A stretch of DNA of 64,000 nt from Bacteroidota bacterium (GCA_024640225.1 JAHEFK010000004.1:21012-85011), one strand, 5' to 3'. Numbered from the stretch's first letter, positions 1-9,688 are shown. The notes: generated by a model from the sequence alone, not told the origin. Numbers and translations are program-made.

Positions 1-2
1 GT

Positions 3-272
3 GCAGAATGGAGGATTGAAAATAAAATGTTTAGAGCAGGCGTCAATCTAGTTGGCAACCCTAATAAAACTTCAGAAAGAAATTTTTCAAGCATCAAGTA
101 TGCCCTTGGATTTGGCCTTCGATTTGATCAAGTTTATTTAGATGCCGCTTATGTATTAACTAAAAATTATAGTCAAGAGCAGCCCTACACTATAGATGGC
201 GTCAATACACCTATTGCTAGCATTAATAATTCAATGAGTTCTATTATTTTTAGCATTTGCACTAAATTTTAA
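3..272 (+). CDS. C-terminal end of an outer-membrane protein, possibly FadL/OmpP1-like (5' truncated by window edge)
   Basis: The frame is already open at the left edge (codons from position 3 reach the Met at 27 without a stop), so this is the last 89 residues of a longer gene. The visible part alternates hydrophobic and polar residues as in beta-strands (for example YALGFGLRF and [11 protein letters not shown]) and ends in Phe (ICTKF), the usual terminal residue of outer-membrane barrels recognised by the BAM machinery. The order '[19 protein letters not shown]' is reminiscent of the end of Bacteroidota FadL/OmpP1-type transport proteins, but the N-terminal part that would decide this is outside the window. 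Barrel: fairly likely; family: tentative. Confidence 0.5.
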   Translation, partial: AEWRIENKMFRAGVNLVGNPNKTSERNFSSIKYALGFGLRFDQVYLDAAYVLTKNYSQEQPYTIDGVNTPIASINNSMSSIIFSICTKF

Positions 273-284
273 GACTTATATTTG
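256..284 (+). promoter_or_regulatory. Bacteroidota-type promoter for the superoxide dismutase gene
   Basis: TTTG at 256-259, 17 bp, then TATATTTG at 277-284, which fits the Bacteroidota consensus (TTTG, 17-23 bp, TAnnTTTG). The ATG of the dismutase is at 304, giving a leader of roughly 15 nt. The -33 element lies inside the end of the preceding gene. Confidence 0.6.
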
Positions 285-303
285 TATTCTAAAAACAAAC
301 AAC

Positions 304-909
304 ATGACACATACTTTACCTGCATTACCTTATGCATACGACGCTTTAGAGCCTCATATCGACACTTTAACGATGACCATTCATCACACGAAGCACCACC
401 AAGCTTATGTAGACAATTTAAATAAAGCAATTGCTGGTACAGAAGCTGAAAACATGGATATCATTAGCTTAATGGGTGCTATTTCTAAATTTCCTGCAGC
501 AGTAAGAAACAACGGTGGCGGCCATTATAATCATACGCAATTCTGGATGGCATTACAACCTAATGCTGGCGGCACACCCGTAGGTGCTTTAGCAGATGCT
601 ATCAATTCCACATTTGGATCAGTAGAAGCATTAAAAGAACAAATGAATGCAGCTGGAGCAACTCGTTTTGGAAGCGGCTGGGCATGGCTAGGCGTTAAAG
701 ATGGTCAATTAGCTATTTGCTCTACACCTAATCAAGATAATCCACTAATGGATATCGCAGAATGCAAATGCCAACCTATTTTTGGAATTGACGTTTGGGA
801 ACACGCTTACTATTTACATTATCAAAATAGAAGAGCTGACTATTTAGCGGCTATATGGAATTTAGTAAACTGGGAAGAATTGAACAATCGCTTTGTAGCA
901 TGTAAATAA
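304..909 (+). CDS. sodA: Superoxide dismutase, Mn/Fe family (Mn-type residues)
   Basis: Converts superoxide to hydrogen peroxide and oxygen. The 201 residues are full length for the family. The four metal ligands are visible: His27 (in [11 protein letters not shown]), His77 (in [11 protein letters not shown]), Asp163 and His167 (in [11 protein letters not shown]). The second-shell glutamine comes from the C-terminal half (Gln144 in TPNQDNP) while the position four before His77 is Gly73; this is the Mn-type or cambialistic pattern, as iron enzymes carry a Gln at the earlier site. No signal peptide, so cytoplasmic. It has its own promoter and a terminator directly after the stop. A Cys-x-Cys at 154-156 just before the ligand loop is a small oddity. 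The symbol assumes the Mn type. Confidence 0.95.
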   Translation: MTHTLPALPYAYDALEPHIDTLTMTIHHTKHHQAYVDNLNKAIAGTEAENMDIISLMGAISKFPAAVRNNGGGHYNHTQFWMALQPNAGGTPVGALADAINSTFGSVEALKEQMNAAGATRFGSGWAWLGVKDGQLAICSTPNQDNPLMDIAECKCQPIFGIDVWEHAYYLHYQNRRADYLAAIWNLVNWEELNNRFVACK

Positions 910-911
910 TA

Positions 912-937
912 AAAAGGAGCTTAGGCTCCTTTTTTTA
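912..937 (+). terminator. Intrinsic terminator after the superoxide dismutase gene
   Basis: Inverted repeat AAAAGGAGC (912-920), loop TTAG, GCTCCTTTT, followed by a T run. It starts right after the stop codon at 909. Confidence 0.85.
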
Positions 938-996
938 TATCCATTATCGCCTTCTAATTACCATTAGTTTCTAGTAACTTTACAAAAATAGGTTAT

Positions 997-2025
997 ATGC
1001 AATATTGTGAATCTTTTGATGGCAAGGAGGTTGATTATTTTATTAATGAACCTTTTCATATTATTACTACTATTGCGAAGGATAAGCAAATAATATACCT
1101 AATAGATGCTTGTGTTTTTGAAAAACACGCTTCTTTATTCAAAGCAAGCCCTTATATTCTCATCCCTTCGGGTGAAGCAAGTAAATGTTGGGCAACCATA
1201 GATTTTATCATTCATCAATTATTGGAGCTTAACGCCAACAGACAAACCCTATTAGTTGGTGTTGGCGGTGGAGTAGTCTCTGATATCACAGGTTTTGTTG
1301 CCGCTATATATATGAGAGGTATCGAATTTGGATTTGTTCCTACTACCCTACTTAGCATGGTTGATGCTGCTATTGGAGGTAAGAACGGTATTAATTTTGG
1401 CGAACAAAAAAATCTAATTGGAACCTTTAATTTGCCTTCCTTCATTTTAATGGACTATACTTTCTTAAATAGCTTACCTATAGATGAATTTAAAAATGGT
1501 TTTGGAGAAATTATAAAGTATGCGTGTTTAAGTGATGTTCGTTTTTTTGATATGCTCTTTATGCATACCATTGAAGATTACCAAAAAGATATTCATAAAA
1601 TTGATGCGCTTATTCAACATTGCGTAAGCACTAAAAATAAAATGGTCATGGCTGATTTCAAAGAAAGTCATGTACGTAAATTATTAAACTTCGGACACAC
1701 AATAGGCCATGCAATTGAAAAGGCACACACTATTCCGCATGGACAAGCAGTGGGATTAGGCATTTTATATGCATGCAAACTTTCTGAAACACTAAGAAAA
1801 TTTGATCCTGCTAATACCATAAAAATTAAAAACCTCTTACAACAATATCAATTACCAACGCACATAACTTTTTCCAACGATCTTATTGATAGTATGGTGA
1901 AACATGATAAAAAAAGCACCGACAAAGGCATTGATTTTATACTATTAGATAGCATAGGCAAACCACACATTCAGAACATATCAATAGATCAATTAAAAGA
2001 ACTTATTGCAGCCAGCACTTTATAA
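997..2025 (+). CDS. aroB: 3-dehydroquinate synthase
   Basis: Second step of the shikimate pathway: DAHP to 3-dehydroquinate, NAD- and metal-dependent, cytoplasmic. The NAD-binding glycine loop is GVGGGVVSD (residues 88-96), followed by PTTLLSMVDAAIGGKNGIN (115-133), a family hallmark. Zinc ligands can be placed at Glu171 (GFGEIIKY), His234 (LNFGHTIGHAIE) and His248 (PHGQAVGLG). At 342 residues it is a little short of typical AroB (about 350-360), with a shortened segment between the last two ligands. The stop codon shares one base with the ATG of aroA (TAATG), so the two are translationally coupled. A weak -7-like element (TAACTTTA, 975-982) lies upstream. Confidence 0.96.
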   Translation: MQYCESFDGKEVDYFINEPFHIITTIAKDKQIIYLIDACVFEKHASLFKASPYILIPSGEASKCWATIDFIIHQLLELNANRQTLLVGVGGGVVSDITGFVAAIYMRGIEFGFVPTTLLSMVDAAIGGKNGINFGEQKNLIGTFNLPSFILMDYTFLNSLPIDEFKNGFGEIIKYACLSDVRFFDMLFMHTIEDYQKDIHKIDALIQHCVSTKNKMVMADFKESHVRKLLNFGHTIGHAIEKAHTIPHGQAVGLGILYACKLSETLRKFDPANTIKIKNLLQQYQLPTHITFSNDLIDSMVKHDKKSTDKGIDFILLDSIGKPHIQNISIDQLKELIAASTL

Positions 2026-3269
2026 TGCACTTAGCACAACACAAGATATCCGGCACTATACTAATTCCCGCTTCTAAAAGCCTTACGCAGCGAGCGTATG
2101 CATGTGCCTTATTGTTTAATGGCATTACTAAAATACAGTATGCTGGCCATTCACAAGATGAGCAAACAGCCTTGTCTATTGTTCAACAATTAGGTGCCTC
2201 TGTAAGCATTCAAGATAACAACACTATTATTCGAAGCAATGGAAAACTTTCAACCCTTTCATCTTTACATTGTGGAGAAAGTGGACTATGCACTCGTATG
2301 TTTTTACCAATCCTAGCTACTACACCTAATTGCTATACCATTACAGGTAAAGGAAGTTTGCTAAAGCGAAAAATGGAGCATATAGATCAGTTTGCTCATG
2401 CGCTTCAGCTTCAATTAAATTCCAATAACGAATACTTACCATTAACGATTCAAGGGCCCATTAAAGGCAGCCATCTTGTTATTGATGGAAGAGAAAGTTC
2501 GCAATATTTAACAGGGCTCCTAATTGCCTTAGCGTATACCTGCACTACCGATATACACATTGAAGTGCAAGGACTGGTAAGCAAACCCTATATTGACCTT
2601 ACGCTACAACTATTGAGTTCCTTAGGCATGCCCATTAAAAATGAGCATTACCAACACTTTTATATTAGTCCAAAGAAAAGCCTCCCAAGCACTCAAAACA
2701 TCTCTATCGAAAGCGATTGGAGTAGTGCTAGTAATTTCATAGTACTTGCAGCTATTAAAGGCAAAATACAATTGAAAGGATTACATGCCGAAAGTGTTCA
2801 GGCTGATAAAGCTATTTTAAAAGTACTTGATCAAGTGGGCAGCAACATCGAATGGAAAGCTACTTCTTTACACATTGAACACCATAAAAAAAATCCATTT
2901 GCTATCAACATCGTAGATTGCCCTGATTTATTTCCACTACTATGTGTGCTTGCGGGCACCTGCTCCGGCACCTCAAGCATTAAAGGCATTCATCGGTTGA
3001 CTCATAAAGAAAGTAATCGTTTAGTATCTTGCAGTACCATGATGCAACAATTAGGCATTCCCTTTGCAATACAAGATGATACGGTATTAATTGAAGGCGT
3101 AACCGCTTTTAATGGAGCCTCAATCGATAGCTGTAATGATCATCGGATAGCTATGGCAGCAAGCATTGCTAGTGTATACGCCAAAGATCCTATTACTATT
3201 ATCGGGGAAGATGCCGTCAATAAATCCTACCCTAATTTTTTCAACGACTTAAAGCTATTGATAAACTAA
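2025..3269 (+). CDS. aroA: 3-phosphoshikimate 1-carboxyvinyltransferase (EPSP synthase)
   Basis: Sixth shikimate step: transfers the enolpyruvyl group of PEP to shikimate-3-phosphate. The expected active-site segments appear in order: Lys18-Ser19 and Arg23 (ASKSLTQR), the GESG loop (84-87), Ser158-Ser159-Gln160 (GRESSQYLTG), Asp301 (CPDLFPLL, catalytic Asp), Lys328-Glu329 (HKESNR), and Asp372-His373-Arg374 (NDHRIAMAAS). The 414 residues are in the normal range (about 410-430). It overlaps aroB by one base and is followed by aroC after 5 bp, so the three genes are almost certainly one transcript. The first loop reads GESG rather than the LGNAGT common in proteobacterial enzymes, a known variation in Bacteroidota. 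Confidence 0.95.
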   Translation: MHLAQHKISGTILIPASKSLTQRAYACALLFNGITKIQYAGHSQDEQTALSIVQQLGASVSIQDNNTIIRSNGKLSTLSSLHCGESGLCTRMFLPILATTPNCYTITGKGSLLKRKMEHIDQFAHALQLQLNSNNEYLPLTIQGPIKGSHLVIDGRESSQYLTGLLIALAYTCTTDIHIEVQGLVSKPYIDLTLQLLSSLGMPIKNEHYQHFYISPKKSLPSTQNISIESDWSSASNFIVLAAIKGKIQLKGLHAESVQADKAILKVLDQVGSNIEWKATSLHIEHHKKNPFAINIVDCPDLFPLLCVLAGTCSGTSSIKGIHRLTHKESNRLVSCSTMMQQLGIPFAIQDDTVLIEGVTAFNGASIDSCNDHRIAMAASIASVYAKDPITIIGEDAVNKSYPNFFNDLKLLIN

Positions 3270-3274
3270 TTTTT

Positions 3275-4255
3275 ATGAACGCATTTGGCAACTTATTTAA
3301 AATTCAAATTTTTGGTGAATCGCATGGCGCTGCTATTGGGATTGTAATTGATGGATGCCCTGCCGGAATTGCACTTCAAGAAGATGATTTTAAATTCGAC
3401 ATTGAAAGAAGAAAGCCCGGTGCTAAAGGCACTACTACAAGAATAGAATCTGACCGCCCACAACTGATTAGCGGAGTGTATAACGGACATACCACTGGCG
3501 CTCCCATTGCGATACAATTTGCCAATGAAACACAACGCTCTGGCGACTACGAAGCTTTAAAAAACATTCCAAGACCAGGCCATGCCGATTTTGTTTTACA
3601 AAAAAAACATCATGGATTTAATGATCCTCGTGGTGGTGGTCATGCTTCTGGCCGACTTACCCTATGTTTAGTAGCTGCTGGAGTGATAGCAAAGAAAATT
3701 ATTAATCCTATCGCCATACATGCGGAATTAATAGCAGCTGGTGGCAATACAAATATCGACGAAGCCATAGCAGATGCAATAAAAGCAAATGATAGTATTG
3801 GCGGACTTATAGCTTGTAACGTACAGCAAGTACCCGTTGGATTGGGCGATCCCTTTTTCGATTCTTTAGAATCGCAAATTAGCCACCTTATTTTTGCAAT
3901 ACCTGCTGTGAAAGGTATAGCATTCGGAAGTGGCTTTGCTGCAGCAAAAATGATGGGAAGCCAACACAATGATGCCATCATCGATAAAGAAGGCACTACC
4001 AAAACCAATCATGCCGGAGGCATTAATGGCGGCATTAGCAATGGCAATGCTATAGTATTTGAAGTAGCCATTAAACCAACTAGTAGTACAGCACAAATGC
4101 AGGAGAGTATTAATTTAGAAAGCAATGCTCTGGAAACATTTACAGTAGGTGGTCGCCACGACGTATGTATTGCTTTGCGCGCTCCCGTTGTAGTAGAAGC
4201 TGCTACGGCAATAGCCTTGGCAGATGCTTATTTAAGAAGCAAAGCGCTTACTTAA
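3275..4255 (+). CDS. aroC: Chorismate synthase
   Basis: Last shared step of aromatic biosynthesis: EPSP to chorismate, needing reduced FMN. N-terminal signature FGESHG (13-18, catalytic His17), then FDIERRKPGA (41-50) and a substrate/FMN segment RPGHAD (100-105). The late segments GGINGGISNGNAIVF and RHDVCIALRAPVVVEA match the family. At 326 residues it is shorter than most chorismate synthases (about 350-400), but both ends look intact. The middle motif reads GGGHASGR where most family members have GGGRASGR or GGRSSAR. Its last 8 bp overlap the end of the convergent hexosaminidase gene, with no terminator between them. Confidence 0.94.
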   Translation: MNAFGNLFKIQIFGESHGAAIGIVIDGCPAGIALQEDDFKFDIERRKPGAKGTTTRIESDRPQLISGVYNGHTTGAPIAIQFANETQRSGDYEALKNIPRPGHADFVLQKKHHGFNDPRGGGHASGRLTLCLVAAGVIAKKIINPIAIHAELIAAGGNTNIDEAIADAIKANDSIGGLIACNVQQVPVGLGDPFFDSLESQISHLIFAIPAVKGIAFGSGFAAAKMMGSQHNDAIIDKEGTTKTNHAGGINGGISNGNAIVFEVAIKPTSSTAQMQESINLESNALETFTVGGRHDVCIALRAPVVVEAATAIALADAYLRSKALT

Positions 4256-6551
4256 CTACGATCTCATCAAAAAACAACCAGCCCGTATCTCCATAACCTG
4301 GATGTTCTTTAGGACATGCAGGTAAGGGACCTGCTACAATTTTAATCGTTTTTATTTTTTGCTCAGGGAAACTTAGTTTCACTCTATTGATCACTGCTCC
4401 TTTTGTTGCTTTCCTTTCCATCATATGCATAGCCAATTCTTTTTGACTACCATCTTTATTAATGGCAAATACTTTTATCCATTCAGGAAAGAAAATCCAC
4501 GACGCATAATTTTGTAAACAACCAAGTTCCACTTCATGCACTAATGTGTCTTTTGAAAAGGACAGTGTTGCTACCATATCGGATTTACTCCATCCCAACC
4601 AATTTGCATGATGATCGGTATTGCCAAAAATGCCATCTGTCAAGGTAGCTGCTCCAATGGCTGGATAATAGGTGTTAAAAGGTTTTTCAAAACTTGGCAC
4701 TACACCAAAGGCAGCATGCATGGTAAAATGCATAGTACTCGGTCTACCTTTCAATACTTGCTTATGCACTAATTGTGCTTTTACAACACAGGTAGAAGAA
4801 AGCACTAATGAATCTTTATAAATAGGCGAAAAGAGGCTAGGTTCTGTGCCATCTAAAGAATATACAATGTGATCGTCTTTAGACTCTGCTTCTAAACTAA
4901 CTTTCATTATGTTGTTAATAACACGTGGTTGCATTGCTACTTTAAAATTACCTTCACAATAGCGCCAGCCTTGTTGTTCAAATTTGCGTAGATACGGTTG
5001 CAAGCGAGTAATAAAAGATGACCAATCGGTAACTTGTTTCTGCGTCCATAATACTTCTGATAAGGCTTGCATTCTTGGCAAGATCATGTATTCAGCTTGT
5101 TCTACCGTGGGAATATATTCGGTCCAAAGATTAGCTTGGGCACCTAATACATACTTATGATATGCACTTGGCAATGCAGCTGGTATTGGCTCGTAACTAT
5201 ACACTTTTTTTAATGTTGTAAATCCACCAATTGCGATAGGTTCACTTTGCGGATCGGCTTGGTAATGATCAAAATAACAATGCGTACCTGGAGTCATCAC
5301 TACAGTATGTTTCATTTTAGCAGCATCAATGCCACCTTGCTCACCTCTCCAACTCATCACACTTGCATTAGGTGCTAATCCACCTTCCAATATCTCATCC
5401 CAACCTATAATACTTCTACCTTTACTAATTACATATTGTTCTATATTGCTGATAAACCAACTTTGTAGTTCTTCTTCATTTTTTAAATGCTCCTGTTGAA
5501 TTCTTGCTTGACATTTAGCACAATGTTTCCAATCGGTTTTATCAACTTCATCACCTCCAATATGGATTAGTTTAGATGGGAATAATTGTATGACTTCATT
5601 CAATACCTCTTTAAGAAATACTAAAACACTATCATTACCCGCACAGTAGTTGGACTGAATACCTTTGGGATATATACCGCCAGGTATTACCGCTTGTGGC
5701 ACTTGCGTGCAAGACAAGTTGGGATATGCTGCTAAGGCTGCAATAGAATGACCCGGCATTTCAATCTCTGGCACAATAGTGATATTTCGTGCGGCAGCAT
5801 ACGCAACAATTTCTTTTATTTCATCTTGCGTGTAATAACCACCATACGACGCTTTCTCTCCTGCTTGGATAGGTTGTGCATCTCTCCATTCCTTATCTCT
5901 ATCTACTCGCCATGCTCCAATTTCCGTTAACTTAGGATATTTTTTAATTTCAATTCTCCAGCCATGATCATCACATAAATGCCAATGGAAAACATTCATT
6001 TTAAAGGCCGCTAAAAAATCGATATACTCTTTTATAAACTGGGTATTAAAAAAATGCCTACTTACATCTAAGTGCATACCTCTCCAAGCAAAACGAGGTG
6101 CGTCTTTAATAAATACAGTAGGAATTTTTATTGCTTGGTGTGTGGTAGCCAAAGGCAACAACTGCAATAAAGTTTGGGTACCATACAACAAACCAGCACT
6201 CGTATTCGCTTTTATTTGAATAGCATTTTTATTTATACGCAACTCGTAGGCTTCCTTATTGGAATCTGCCAAATTGCCAATGAGAAACTCAATACTATTT
6301 TTAGGCACCTCTTTATTATTAATCGAAAAATTAAAGCCCGTGCTTTGTTTTAAATAAGATACACACAACGGAATGGTGATCCTGGTTTCATTAGTCAAAG
6401 AAGCATATCTAATAACCGTTGAAGGTTCTAAAACAAAACTATCAGGACCAATGGCGCAAAAATTTGGGTAGGGCAATAAGTGTAGTTGTTGTGCTTTTGC
6501 TGTAAACTGAAACAATAGCATAGCAACTATTCCTAATACTAAATTTTTCAT
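4248..6551 (-). CDS. Secreted family 20 beta-N-acetylhexosaminidase
   Basis: Removes terminal beta-linked N-acetylglucosamine or N-acetylgalactosamine from glycans or chitin fragments. The signal peptide is clear (residues 1-20, ending AKA-Q). The GH20 N-terminal domain spans roughly 21-145. The catalytic barrel starts at FAWRGMHLDVSRHFF (154-168) and includes HWHLCDDHGWRIE (189-201) and the Asp334-Glu335 catalytic pair in IHIGGDEVDKTDW. The C-terminal part has a chitobiase-like segment (YSLDGTEPSLFSPIY) and then a jelly-roll-like region. The 767 residues fit Bacteroidota exo-hexosaminidases. No lipobox and no T9SS sorting domain, so probably periplasmic. No SusC/SusD genes are nearby. Substrate not determinable from sequence. 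Confidence 0.93.
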   Translation of the reverse strand: MKNLVLGIVAMLLFQFTAKAQQLHLLPYPNFCAIGPDSFVLEPSTVIRYASLTNETRITIPLCVSYLKQSTGFNFSINNKEVPKNSIEFLIGNLADSNKEAYELRINKNAIQIKANTSAGLLYGTQTLLQLLPLATTHQAIKIPTVFIKDAPRFAWRGMHLDVSRHFFNTQFIKEYIDFLAAFKMNVFHWHLCDDHGWRIEIKKYPKLTEIGAWRVDRDKEWRDAQPIQAGEKASYGGYYTQDEIKEIVAYAAARNITIVPEIEMPGHSIAALAAYPNLSCTQVPQAVIPGGIYPKGIQSNYCAGNDSVLVFLKEVLNEVIQLFPSKLIHIGGDEVDKTDWKHCAKCQARIQQEHLKNEEELQSWFISNIEQYVISKGRSIIGWDEILEGGLAPNASVMSWRGEQGGIDAAKMKHTVVMTPGTHCYFDHYQADPQSEPIAIGGFTTLKKVYSYEPIPAALPSAYHKYVLGAQANLWTEYIPTVEQAEYMILPRMQALSEVLWTQKQVTDWSSFITRLQPYLRKFEQQGWRYCEGNFKVAMQPRVINNIMKVSLEAESKDDHIVYSLDGTEPSLFSPIYKDSLVLSSTCVVKAQLVHKQVLKGRPSTMHFTMHAAFGVVPSFEKPFNTYYPAIGAATLTDGIFGNTDHHANWLGWSKSDMVATLSFSKDTLVHEVELGCLQNYASWIFFPEWIKVFAINKDGSQKELAMHMMERKATKGAVINRVKLSFPEQKIKTIKIVAGPLPACPKEHPGYGDTGWLFFDEIVVK

Positions 6552-6590
6552 AAGCTTGAATTAAATTGTATTTCTAAATGAATTTGAATT

Positions 6591-7262
6591 TCATCGTTTA
6601 TCATTCTTCCCTTCTAGCATCGGCACAAAAGAAAAACTTCCAAAATGTTCTTCTTGCAAACTACCATCTTCTAATTTTGTAAGTCGCAACATTTGCTGTT
6701 GTTCATTTTCTCCTAAAGGAATAATCATAATGCCCCCAATTTTTAATTGAGCAACTAACTGTTCAGGGATCTTGGGTGCACCAGCAGTAATAATTATTTT
6801 ATCGAAGGGACCATAGGTTGGCAAACCTGCAAAACCGTCACCATAGAAGCGTTTAATAGTACCGTATTTTTTTAAGTAAAAAAAATGATTAGCATAATCA
6901 TACAATTCTTTTTGACGCTCAATAGAAAAAACCTGCGCACCTAATTCTGCTAATACACAAGTCTGATAAGCACTACCCGTTCCAACTTCTAGTACTTTAT
7001 CAAACTTTTTAATAGCTAATAATTCTGTTTGAAAAGCAACGGTATAAGGGTGCGATATAGTTTGATTAGCTAAAATGGTAAAGGCTCTATTTTCGTAGGC
7101 ATAGCGTTCAAAACCAGGCTCTAAAAAAAAGTGTCTTGGTATTTTTTGAATTGCTGCTATTACAGCTGCATCTTTAATGCCTAGCTTAACTAGTTCATCA
7201 ACTAATTTAGCGCGCAAGCCTTTATGTAAAAAGGTATCTTCTCTTGGAATAGATTGTAACAT
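6591..7262 (-). CDS. pcm: Protein-L-isoaspartate O-methyltransferase
   Basis: Repairs damaged proteins by methylating L-isoaspartyl residues, using S-adenosylmethionine. Family features: PRHFFLEPGF (42-51), a conserved segment NQTISHPYTVAFQTELL (66-82, where most homologues have QTISQPY), SAM motif I VLEVGTGSAYQT (90-101; Ser-Ala instead of the usual Ser-Gly), and PFDKIIITAGAP. Length 223 is normal. It lies 3 bp downstream of the DUF5683 gene, so the two are co-transcribed; the hexosaminidase gene follows after 39 bp and may be in the same unit. Cytoplasmic. Confidence 0.93.
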   Translation of the reverse strand: MLQSIPREDTFLHKGLRAKLVDELVKLGIKDAAVIAAIQKIPRHFFLEPGFERYAYENRAFTILANQTISHPYTVAFQTELLAIKKFDKVLEVGTGSAYQTCVLAELGAQVFSIERQKELYDYANHFFYLKKYGTIKRFYGDGFAGLPTYGPFDKIIITAGAPKIPEQLVAQLKIGGIMIIPLGENEQQQMLRLTKLEDGSLQEEHFGSFSFVPMLEGKNDKR

Positions 7263-7265
7263 GCC

Positions 7266-7838
7266 TTAATGGGTTTTAAATATCATTGCAACACCTATTT
7301 GTCCTGTTGGCAAAACGGTAGGGCTAATTCTGAAACTTATATCTTTTGAAACATCAAAATTTTTGAGATGAGCCGAAGTCAATGCGTCTAAGGATTGTAA
7401 AGCAAAACCAACAGCGGTAAATAAAATAGTCATATCTGCAAAGCGTTTATAACTATCCTGCAATGTTTTCAAATTTGCATCGGTATACAAACCTACAAAT
7501 TCATCGCTTGTTGATGGATTATTATCAATTCTAGCTATGTATGCTTTTTTATACATTTGATAGCGACTGTTATTAAAATCATAAGCCACAAAAGCCGCAA
7601 CCATCCCGGCATATATAATAGGCACTTTCCAATATTGACGATTGTATGCTTGTCCTAAGCCTGGTAAAATGGCACTGTATAAAATTGCTTTTTTAGGAAT
7701 TGGCTGAAAACGTTCTTTAGGAGTAGACCATTTCCCTTCCCATCGAATAGTAGTACTATCCGATGCTGCTGTTTGTGCACACACTTGTAATGCACACAAA
7801 AAACAAAGAAGACCACAAAAAACGAAACGCTTCAACAT
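7266..7838 (-). CDS. DUF5683-type membrane protein of unknown function
   Basis: Has an N-terminal signal peptide (about residues 1-21, ending CAQ) and a conserved segment with PKKAILYSAILPGLGQAYN, then KVPIIYAGMVAAFVAYDF (a membrane helix) and a second hydrophobic stretch near DMTILFTAVGFALQSLDAL. This is the layout of the Bacteroidota DUF5683 family, whose function I do not know. 190 residues. It is the first gene of a unit with pcm (3-bp gap), preceded by a -7 element only 5 bp from the ATG. In many Bacteroidota this family sits next to chromosome-partitioning or cell-envelope genes; here it is beside pcm and RNase Y. Confidence 0.75.
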   Translation of the reverse strand: MLKRFVFCGLLCFLCALQVCAQTAASDSTTIRWEGKWSTPKERFQPIPKKAILYSAILPGLGQAYNRQYWKVPIIYAGMVAAFVAYDFNNSRYQMYKKAYIARIDNNPSTSDEFVGLYTDANLKTLQDSYKRFADMTILFTAVGFALQSLDALTSAHLKNFDVSKDISFRISPTVLPTGQIGVAMIFKTH

Positions 7839-7843
7839 GAATT

Positions 7844-7851
7844 CAAAAATA
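7844..7851 (-). promoter_or_regulatory. -7 element for the DUF5683-pcm unit
   Basis: Reads TATTTTTG on the minus strand, a full match to TAnnTTTG. Its 3' end is only 5 bp before the ATG (7838), so the transcript would have almost no leader. No well-spaced TTTG -33 box is visible. Confidence 0.5.
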
Positions 7852-7882
7852 AAATAAAATAACTAAAGTTCTAGTTTATACA

Positions 7883-7916
7883 ATAAAAAAAGCTGCATGC
7901 AAGGCATACAGCTTTT
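7883..7916 (-). terminator. Intrinsic terminator of the RNase Y gene
   Basis: On the minus strand AAAAGCTG-TATGC, loop CTT, GCATG-CAGCTTTT with one mismatch, followed by a T run, 18 bp after the stop codon of the RNase Y gene. Confidence 0.8.
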
Positions 7917-7933
7917 GATTCTTTTTCTTTTTA

Positions 7934-9508
7934 TTATCGAGCAATGTTTACAGCACGTAATTCTCTGATTACCGTAACTTTTATTTGCCCAGGATATTGC
8001 ATTTCTTTTTGAATTTTATCGGCAATTTCAAAAGACAAAGTATCGCTCGCTGCATCACTTACTTTATCCGCTTCAACAATAACACGCAACTCTCTTCCTG
8101 CTTGAATAGCATATGCTTTTTCAACGCCATTGTATGCCATTGCTAATGATTCTAAATCTTTAATACGTTGCAAATAACTTTGCATCATCTCTCTACGCGC
8201 ACCAGGTCGAGCTCCGCTTATCGCATCGCAAGCCTGAATGATTGGAGAAATAATATAAGTCATTTCCATCTCATCATGGTGCGCTCCAATAGCATTTACA
8301 ATTGCAGCATGCTCGCCACATTTTTCAGCTAATTTAGCACCTAATAATGCGTGGCTCAATTCTGTTTCTTCATCTGGCACTTTACCAATATCATGAAGTA
8401 AACCCGCGCGTTTAGCCAATTTTACTATTTTTTGACCAAGCCCTAATTCAGCAGCCATAATACCACAAAGGTTGGCCGTTTCTTTAGAGTGCATTAATAA
8501 ATTTTGACCATAAGAAGAACGGAAACGCATTTTACCAATCATACGTACCAAGTCTTTATGTAAACCATGCACGCCTAATTCAATAATGGTGCGCTCACCA
8601 ATTTCCATTACTTGTTCTTCTAGTTGTTTTTTTGTTTTCTCTACTACTTCTTCAATACGAGCAGGGTGTATACGACCATCTTGTACTAAACGTTGTAAAG
8701 ACAAACGAGCAATTTCTCTACGCAATGGATCGAAGCAAGACAAGATAATCGCTTCTGGGGTATCGTCAATTATTAAATCCACGCCCGTAGCAGCTTCTAA
8801 TGCTCTAATATTACGACCTTCTCTACCAATGATTTGGCCTTTAATTTCATCACTTTCCAAATTAAATACCGTTATGGCATTTTCAATGGTCTGCTCTGCA
8901 GCAGTACGCTGAATAGTTTGAATAACAATTTTCTTAGCTTCTTTACTAGCATTCAGTTTAGCCTCCTCCATTATCTCTTTCACATAAGACATGGCATTGG
9001 TACGCGCTTCTTCTTTGACTGCTTCCATCAATTCCGACTTCGCTTCTTCTGCACTTAAATTAGCTACTTTCTCAAGACGTTTTACATGCTCTTCTTGGTG
9101 CTTCTCTAATTCTGCACGCTTTATATTAACCGCCTCTAATTGTTTGTTTAAATGTTCTTTTTGTTGTTCTACTTCATTTACATTTTTCTGAAATGCAGCC
9201 GTTTTATCATTTAAACTTTGTTGTTGTTGCTTAATCTTATTTTCGGACTCAGCAATTTTTTGTACGCGTTGGTTAGCCTCTTTTTCTTGTTCTGTTTTTA
9301 ATTGCAAGAAATGCTCTTTAGCTTCCAATAATTTTTTTTCTTTAAGCGTTTCCGCAATTGTTTTAGCATTTTCGATAGTCTTAGCAGCTTGCTCTTCAGC
9401 ATCTTTTATCAGCTGTTGTGTATTTTTAGCAAATAATTGTTTTCCCAAAAATATGCCTATCAAAATAGCTGCCACTGCAACAATGGCAACAATAATAGTA
9501 GTATCCAT
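7934..9508 (-). CDS. rny: Ribonuclease Y
   Basis: Membrane-anchored endoribonuclease that starts mRNA decay. The order is typical: an N-terminal membrane helix (about residues 3-22), a long charged coiled coil (about 30-200, rich in Glu, Lys and Gln), a KH domain with the GxxG loop at 228-231 ([10 protein letters not shown]), and an HD domain with the metal-binding His372-Asp373 pair ([13 protein letters not shown]) plus a second HH (IGAHHDEME). The 524 residues match the family. A single-gene unit: terminator downstream, 233 bp of spacer upstream. It matters for RNA turnover together with pnp at the right end of the window. Confidence 0.97.
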   Translation of the reverse strand: MDTTIIVAIVAVAAILIGIFLGKQLFAKNTQQLIKDAEEQAAKTIENAKTIAETLKEKKLLEAKEHFLQLKTEQEKEANQRVQKIAESENKIKQQQQSLNDKTAAFQKNVNEVEQQKEHLNKQLEAVNIKRAELEKHQEEHVKRLEKVANLSAEEAKSELMEAVKEEARTNAMSYVKEIMEEAKLNASKEAKKIVIQTIQRTAAEQTIENAITVFNLESDEIKGQIIGREGRNIRALEAATGVDLIIDDTPEAIILSCFDPLRREIARLSLQRLVQDGRIHPARIEEVVEKTKKQLEEQVMEIGERTIIELGVHGLHKDLVRMIGKMRFRSSYGQNLLMHSKETANLCGIMAAELGLGQKIVKLAKRAGLLHDIGKVPDEETELSHALLGAKLAEKCGEHAAIVNAIGAHHDEMEMTYIISPIIQACDAISGARPGARREMMQSYLQRIKDLESLAMAYNGVEKAYAIQAGRELRVIVEADKVSDAASDTLSFEIADKIQKEMQYPGQIKVTVIRELRAVNIAR

Positions 9509-9688
9509 GTATTCTTCTTTTTATATATTTAAAATATTACAATAAGTACCTGATGTTAAGTGCTTATTATATTCATAATCAAGATGCAAGATACTAAAAG
9601 ATTTTGTTTAATGGAAGTAAAATAACAACCCAATTGTGAACAATCCTTATGAAATAACTAATTACCAATGAATTATTTAGCCTTGCTA

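Noticed and set aside
3640..4008. 122-residue frame on the minus strand inside aroC
   Set aside because: Antisense shadow of a well supported gene; no family features.
9545..9575. Imperfect inverted repeat AATAAGTAC...GTGCTTATT upstream of RNase Y
   Set aside because: Arms contain mismatches in AT-rich DNA; not distinguishable from chance.
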